Source: Candidatus Njordarchaeum guaymasense (GTDB lineage: Archaea > Asgardarchaeota > Njordarchaeia > Njordarchaeales > Njordarchaeaceae). Taken from it: a stretch of DNA of 23,491 nucleotides. The notes beneath the pieces were generated by a model that was not told the DNA's origin, did not search any database, and was given only the letters and a program-made list of their open reading frames with translations. Below, piece by piece: positions 20,754 to 23,491 of the stretch (position 1 is its first letter; each line of letters starts with the position of its first letter). Position numbers and translations under genes: made by a program. The stretch is taken from positions 1 through 23,491 of the forward strand of contig JAUQYT010000112.1 in assembly GCA_030587605.1 (NCBI GenBank). The letters are read 5' to 3'.

Positions 20754-21857
20754 CTATTCCCTCGGTCTGTAAGACGGCGTTACGTCGCCTGGCTTTGTCT
20801 CCTTGTGGGTTTTCGCGGATAAGTAGCCCAGTAAGGCCATCTCCACTGCTGCCCGTGCATCCTCTCCACTTGATTCAGGTTCCTTGTCGTTCATGATACA
20901 ATCAGCGAAGTGTTTGACTTCATTCATGAACGAGATCCTGTACGTCCCTGGGTAAGGCTCATGTTCGACCTTCGGTTTGTACCACTCGCATTGTCCTGGA
21001 CCCGGGGTCGTAGAGAACATTAGCAGAGGCTCTTGCCACATGTGATCCTCGAGGATTGTTCCTTCGGTTCCGTAGAGTTCAAGTCTGTCGTTCCATGAGT
21101 CGCTTGCCACGGTGAAGCTCATAGTGAGTTGAGCGAGAGCTCCGTCTTTGAAGCGCAGCATCATGATGGCGTTGTCCTCCGCTTTCCCCTTGACGTCCTT
21201 GACTACTTGCTTGGCGATCCAACAATAGACTCGTTCCACGTCGCCAAGGAGCCACCTGTACAGGTGGAGTCGATGTACGCCTGTGTCCATTAGGGCGCCT
21301 CCGCCGCCCTTCTCCCATGTGCACTTCCAGCTCTCCGGATCCGACATGCTCTCCACTCCGCTGCCTCCCTCATAGGATGTCGCTAAGAATATTCGTCCTA
21401 GTCTCCCTTCTTCGATCAATTGCTTTATCAGGCGATGGACCGGGAGGAATAGGTGTTGCTCTGCGACCATGAATTTCACTTTCGCTTTCTTGGCTGCAGA
21501 GATTATTCTATCCGCCTCTCCGAGCGTGTTCGCAATCGGTTTCTCCAGCAGGAGGTGTTTCCCTGCTTTGACTACTTGAACCGCTGTGTCCCCATGTAGG
21601 TGGTGGGGAACGCAGACACTCACTGCGTCAATGTCCTCGTTACTGAGGAATTCGGCTAGGTTGGTGTAGTAGGTTTCAATGCCATACGCTTTAGCAAACG
21701 TTTCGGCGACGTATTTGTTTTTCTCGCATACGGCTGCGAGCCTAGCCACGTTGGAATTGGATTGCCAAGCCATCGCATGCATATTTCCGGCGTCTCCAGC
21801 TCCTACAATACCAACATTAAGAAGTTTCTCACTTTTGGACAAACCCAATTCTACCAC
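20754..21857 (-). CDS. Gfo/Idh/MocA family oxidoreductase
   Basis: The 367-residue enzyme has a Rossmann domain with LNVGIVGAGDAGNMHAMAW (residues 13-31), VCVPHHLHGD (81-90) and KHLLLEKPIANT (100-111) with catalytic Lys106, AEQHLFLPVHR (132-142), and GGGGALMDTGVH (184-195) with Asp191 and His195 in the substrate pocket. The C-terminal domain has VEHEPYPG and HFADCIMNDKEPE. It is a paralogue of the enzyme at 6082-7281 along its whole length, and its first 30 residues resemble the fragment at 1-99. The likely reaction is NAD(P)-dependent oxidation or reduction of a sugar, glycoside or cyclitol. The GTG at 21857 follows GGAG by about 10 bases. An ATG closer to that site opens only a four-codon frame and is not used. 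It is convergent with the M20 gene. Confidence 0.92.
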   Translation of the reverse strand: MVELGLSKSEKLLNVGIVGAGDAGNMHAMAWQSNSNVARLAAVCEKNKYVAETFAKAYGIETYYTNLAEFLSNEDIDAVSVCVPHHLHGDTAVQVVKAGKHLLLEKPIANTLGEADRIISAAKKAKVKFMVAEQHLFLPVHRLIKQLIEEGRLGRIFLATSYEGGSGVESMSDPESWKCTWEKGGGGALMDTGVHRLHLYRWLLGDVERVYCWIAKQVVKDVKGKAEDNAIMMLRFKDGALAQLTMSFTVASDSWNDRLELYGTEGTILEDHMWQEPLLMFSTTPGPGQCEWYKPKVEHEPYPGTYRISFMNEVKHFADCIMNDKEPESSGEDARAAVEMALLGYLSAKTHKETKPGDVTPSYRPRE

Positions 21858-21926
21858 ACACTCATGTCTCCTGTCTCAAAGACAGCCTTTATCGTCTTAA
21901 TCGCCTCTATACATAACTTCGCGTAC

Positions 21927-22724
21927 CTATCTGACTGTTCTTATAAACTCAAGTACTGCTTTATTGAATTCGTTTGTCTTTTCAATCAATGCTGCATGTG
22001 CGGCGTCATGTAGAGGGATCCATTTGGCGTTCTTGATGTGGTCTTTAAGATATACTCCTTGTTCGACCGGGATGAGCTTGTCTTCTTCGCCGTGAATAAC
22101 TAATGTTGGAACCTTGATTTCATTGAGACGTCTCTTGACGTCAAAATCGTTCAGCCCGAATGCTGCTCTCCCGACGGCTTCAACGTCTTGGTTGCGGTAT
22201 AGTTCCTTCATTTGTGATACTATCCCACGATTTGATCTGAGGAAACTTTGTGTGAAAACGGACTTCACTATGAGGTCAAAGTAAGTGTCAAACCCTTTAT
22301 CCTCGTACGTGGAAAACCATTTTCCAGCAATGTTCTTCGTCTTATCGCTCACAAAGGCGTGAGTGCTTACAAGAATCAAACCCTTCACTCTTTCAGGGTA
22401 CTCAAGTGTTAGCTGGAGGGCGATCATTCCGCCCATTGAGACTCCGCAGACAAATGCTTTCTCCTTGATGTTCAGTTTGTCGAGCAGGGCGATGATGTCA
22501 TCAGCGAATATTCTGATGGAGTAGCCTTCTTTCGGTTTACTTGATAGCCCGTGTCCTCGTACAGCTGGAACTACGAGCCTGTACTCCTTTGAGAAAGGGG
22601 GGATTTGGAAGAACCAGTTGGCTGGTTCACCGCCGAGGCCATGTATCAGAAGAAGAGGGTCTCCTTCTTTCTTGCCGTAGGTTTCGTAATATATCTCTGT
22701 GTCCTTGATTCTGACTTTCGGCAT
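21927..22724 (-). CDS. Alpha/beta hydrolase fold protein
   Basis: The 265-residue cytosolic hydrolase has all elements of the fold: oxyanion motif LIHGLGGEPANW (residues 26-37), PAVRGHGLSSKP (53-64), nucleophile elbow CGVSMGGM (93-100) with Ser96, the acid in HGEEDKLIP (211-219) with Asp215, and AAHAALIEKTNEFN (241-254) with His243. It resembles the BioH/PcaD/epoxide-hydrolase-like group that acts on esters, lactones or C-C bonds. A 3-oxoadipate enol-lactonase-like or carboxylesterase role is possible but cannot be separated by eye. A lactonase would suit a sugar-oxidation locus, since dehydrogenases make lactones, but this is inference. A TATA box at 22749-22758 puts transcription start within a few bases of the ATG. 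There is no clear Shine-Dalgarno site, which also fits a near-leaderless message. Confidence 0.92.
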   Translation of the reverse strand: MPKVRIKDTEIYYETYGKKEGDPLLLIHGLGGEPANWFFQIPPFSKEYRLVVPAVRGHGLSSKPKEGYSIRIFADDIIALLDKLNIKEKAFVCGVSMGGMIALQLTLEYPERVKGLILVSTHAFVSDKTKNIAGKWFSTYEDKGFDTYFDLIVKSVFTQSFLRSNRGIVSQMKELYRNQDVEAVGRAAFGLNDFDVKRRLNEIKVPTLVIHGEEDKLIPVEQGVYLKDHIKNAKWIPLHDAAHAALIEKTNEFNKAVLEFIRTVR

Positions 22725-22748
22725 AAGAACTCAACAGCCATAGATGGT

Positions 22749-22758
22749 CTATATCTTT
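22749..22758 (-). promoter_or_regulatory. TATA box for the alpha/beta hydrolase gene
   Basis: AGATATAGAC on the minus strand ends 24 bases from the ATG at 22724, predicting a near-leaderless start. Confidence 0.5.
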
Positions 22759-22856
22759 GGGATAACACTTCTTACCTCAAGACTTTTGTGCGTTTTGATT
22801 TCCACCTTAGGAGATATCTATTTCCACCTTTCTTATAGTACCTCGCACAAACAATG

Positions 22857-22866
22857 GAATTTAAAA
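22857..22866 (+). promoter_or_regulatory. TATA-like box for the secreted protein at the window end
   Basis: AATTTAAAAC would start transcription near 22887 and leave a short leader containing AGGGGAGA (22896-22903). Confidence 0.4.
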
Positions 22867-22913
22867 CCAAATGGAGTGAGAAAGGAGTGTTCATTAGGGG
22901 AGATGAATGAATT

Positions 22914-23491
22914 ATGAATAGAAGAAGCTCGCTCATCGCGCTAGTGCTCTTGGGCTCAGTGCTAATCGGAGTCTCCATAACGCCGCCTGCACCAGTATCA
23001 GCCTTGGACAGCCAGCATCTTCCACCAATAACTGGATGGACCAAGCTGGCTCCTGGCGTCTGGTACAATGAGGTTGAACAAACAGTTGACAGCGGAACTC
23101 ATGCAAAACAGGGAGTAAACCTTGAGAATGTGCTCTTCGTTTTCAACAATACAGTGTACGGAGTAGGAATCACAACCGATTACAACGTGACCACGAGTGA
23201 TCACACGTACTTCTACCGCGTCACGATAGTCTCAGACCCAGACGAATCTTTGGCAAGAACGCCGCGCAGGATAACTGGCGACGAAGTCAGTGTAGACACG
23301 GCTGGTCTCCTAACCAACGGTAGTTACTCGGCTGTCCACAACAGAACATTCACGTGGTATAAGAAAATCATTGACCCTTCAGGGTGGCAGCAACTCACAG
23401 GCGCTCAAATCACAGCCTTGAATACCTCATTGTACAATCAGTGGGGGAACATGTCGAACACGATTGACCAGAGGCGATACTACGCATGGGG
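22914..23491 (+). CDS. Secreted or surface protein, N-terminal part (runs off the window end)
   Basis: From the ATG at 22914 the frame stays open for 192 codons to the end of the window. It begins MNRRSSLIALVLLGSVLIGV and continues SITPPAPVSA, a clear signal peptide (basic start, hydrophobic core, small residues at the cut). The mature part starts LDSQHLPPITGWTKLAPGVW. It is rich in Thr, Ser, Asn and aromatic residues, with many N-glycosylation sequons (NNT, NVT, NGS, NRT, NTS, NMS), as expected for an archaeal cell-surface protein. I do not recognise a domain. AGGGGAGA lies about 10 bases before the ATG. Two earlier ATGs (22903, 22907) open only tiny frames. It diverges from the alpha/beta hydrolase gene. 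Length and C-terminal anchor are unknown. Confidence 0.8.
   Translation, partial: MNRRSSLIALVLLGSVLIGVSITPPAPVSALDSQHLPPITGWTKLAPGVWYNEVEQTVDSGTHAKQGVNLENVLFVFNNTVYGVGITTDYNVTTSDHTYFYRVTIVSDPDESLARTPRRITGDEVSVDTAGLLTNGSYSAVHNRTFTWYKKIIDPSGWQQLTGAQITALNTSLYNQWGNMSNTIDQRRYYAW

Noticed and set aside
1..23491. CRISPR array, rRNA or tRNA genes
   Set aside because: No regularly spaced short direct repeats were seen outside coding repeats, and no rRNA or cloverleaf-with-GGTTCGAATCC pattern was found by eye.

Overview
This window is almost certainly archaeal. Many genes have a TATA-like box roughly 25-30 bases before a plausible transcription start, and several start codons lie exactly there, so those transcripts would be leaderless or nearly so. 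Other genes have strong Shine-Dalgarno sites (GGAGG/GGTGATC type). The gene families also fit: an archaeal UPF0282 metallo-beta-lactamase protein, DUF362, TnpB remnants, and large surface proteins rich in N-glycosylation sequons. The G+C content is moderate. An uncultured Bathyarchaeia- or Asgard-like lineage would fit, but nothing here fixes the phylum. TAA, TGA and TAG all end intact genes.

Layout. 1-5200: the start of a Gfo/Idh/MocA dehydrogenase (minus) diverges from a TIM-barrel sugar isomerase/epimerase (SPIE). A decayed reading frame, a cytosolic sulfite-oxidase-fold protein, a BKACE (DUF849) enzyme, a second SPIE, and a membrane protein built from four copies of one two-helix unit follow. 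5282-9531: an ICMT/PEMT-like methyltransferase, a second Gfo/Idh/MocA enzyme, a two-gene minus-strand unit (DUF362 then a helical-repeat protein), and a small alpha/beta protein. 9532-13191: an amber-interrupted reading frame and a giant surface protein with 16 FG-GAP/PQQ-like repeats, a calcium-binding linker, an FN3 domain and a C-terminal membrane anchor. 13192-13990: a short mobile-element graveyard with a truncated TnpB start, a likely TnpB tail and a hairpin. 13988-18822: a GH4 NAD-dependent glycosidase, the UPF0282 protein, an MFS transporter and a frameshifted small membrane protein. 18823-23491: a four-helix membrane protein, an M20 amidohydrolase, a third Gfo/Idh/MocA enzyme, an alpha/beta hydrolase, and the beginning of a secreted protein that runs off the end.

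How the genes may work together. Genes are mostly single and alternate in strand, so this is not one operon. The content is thematically tight: three Gfo/Idh/MocA enzymes, two SPIE enzymes, a GH4 glycosidase and an MFS permease. This suggests uptake and redox-based processing of sugars, glycosides or cyclitols. Two of the Gfo/Idh proteins are clear paralogues. In other organisms, Gfo/Idh plus SPIE pairs carry out inositol catabolism or 3-keto-glycoside cleavage, and GH4 also works through a 3-keto intermediate. The specific pathway here is inference.
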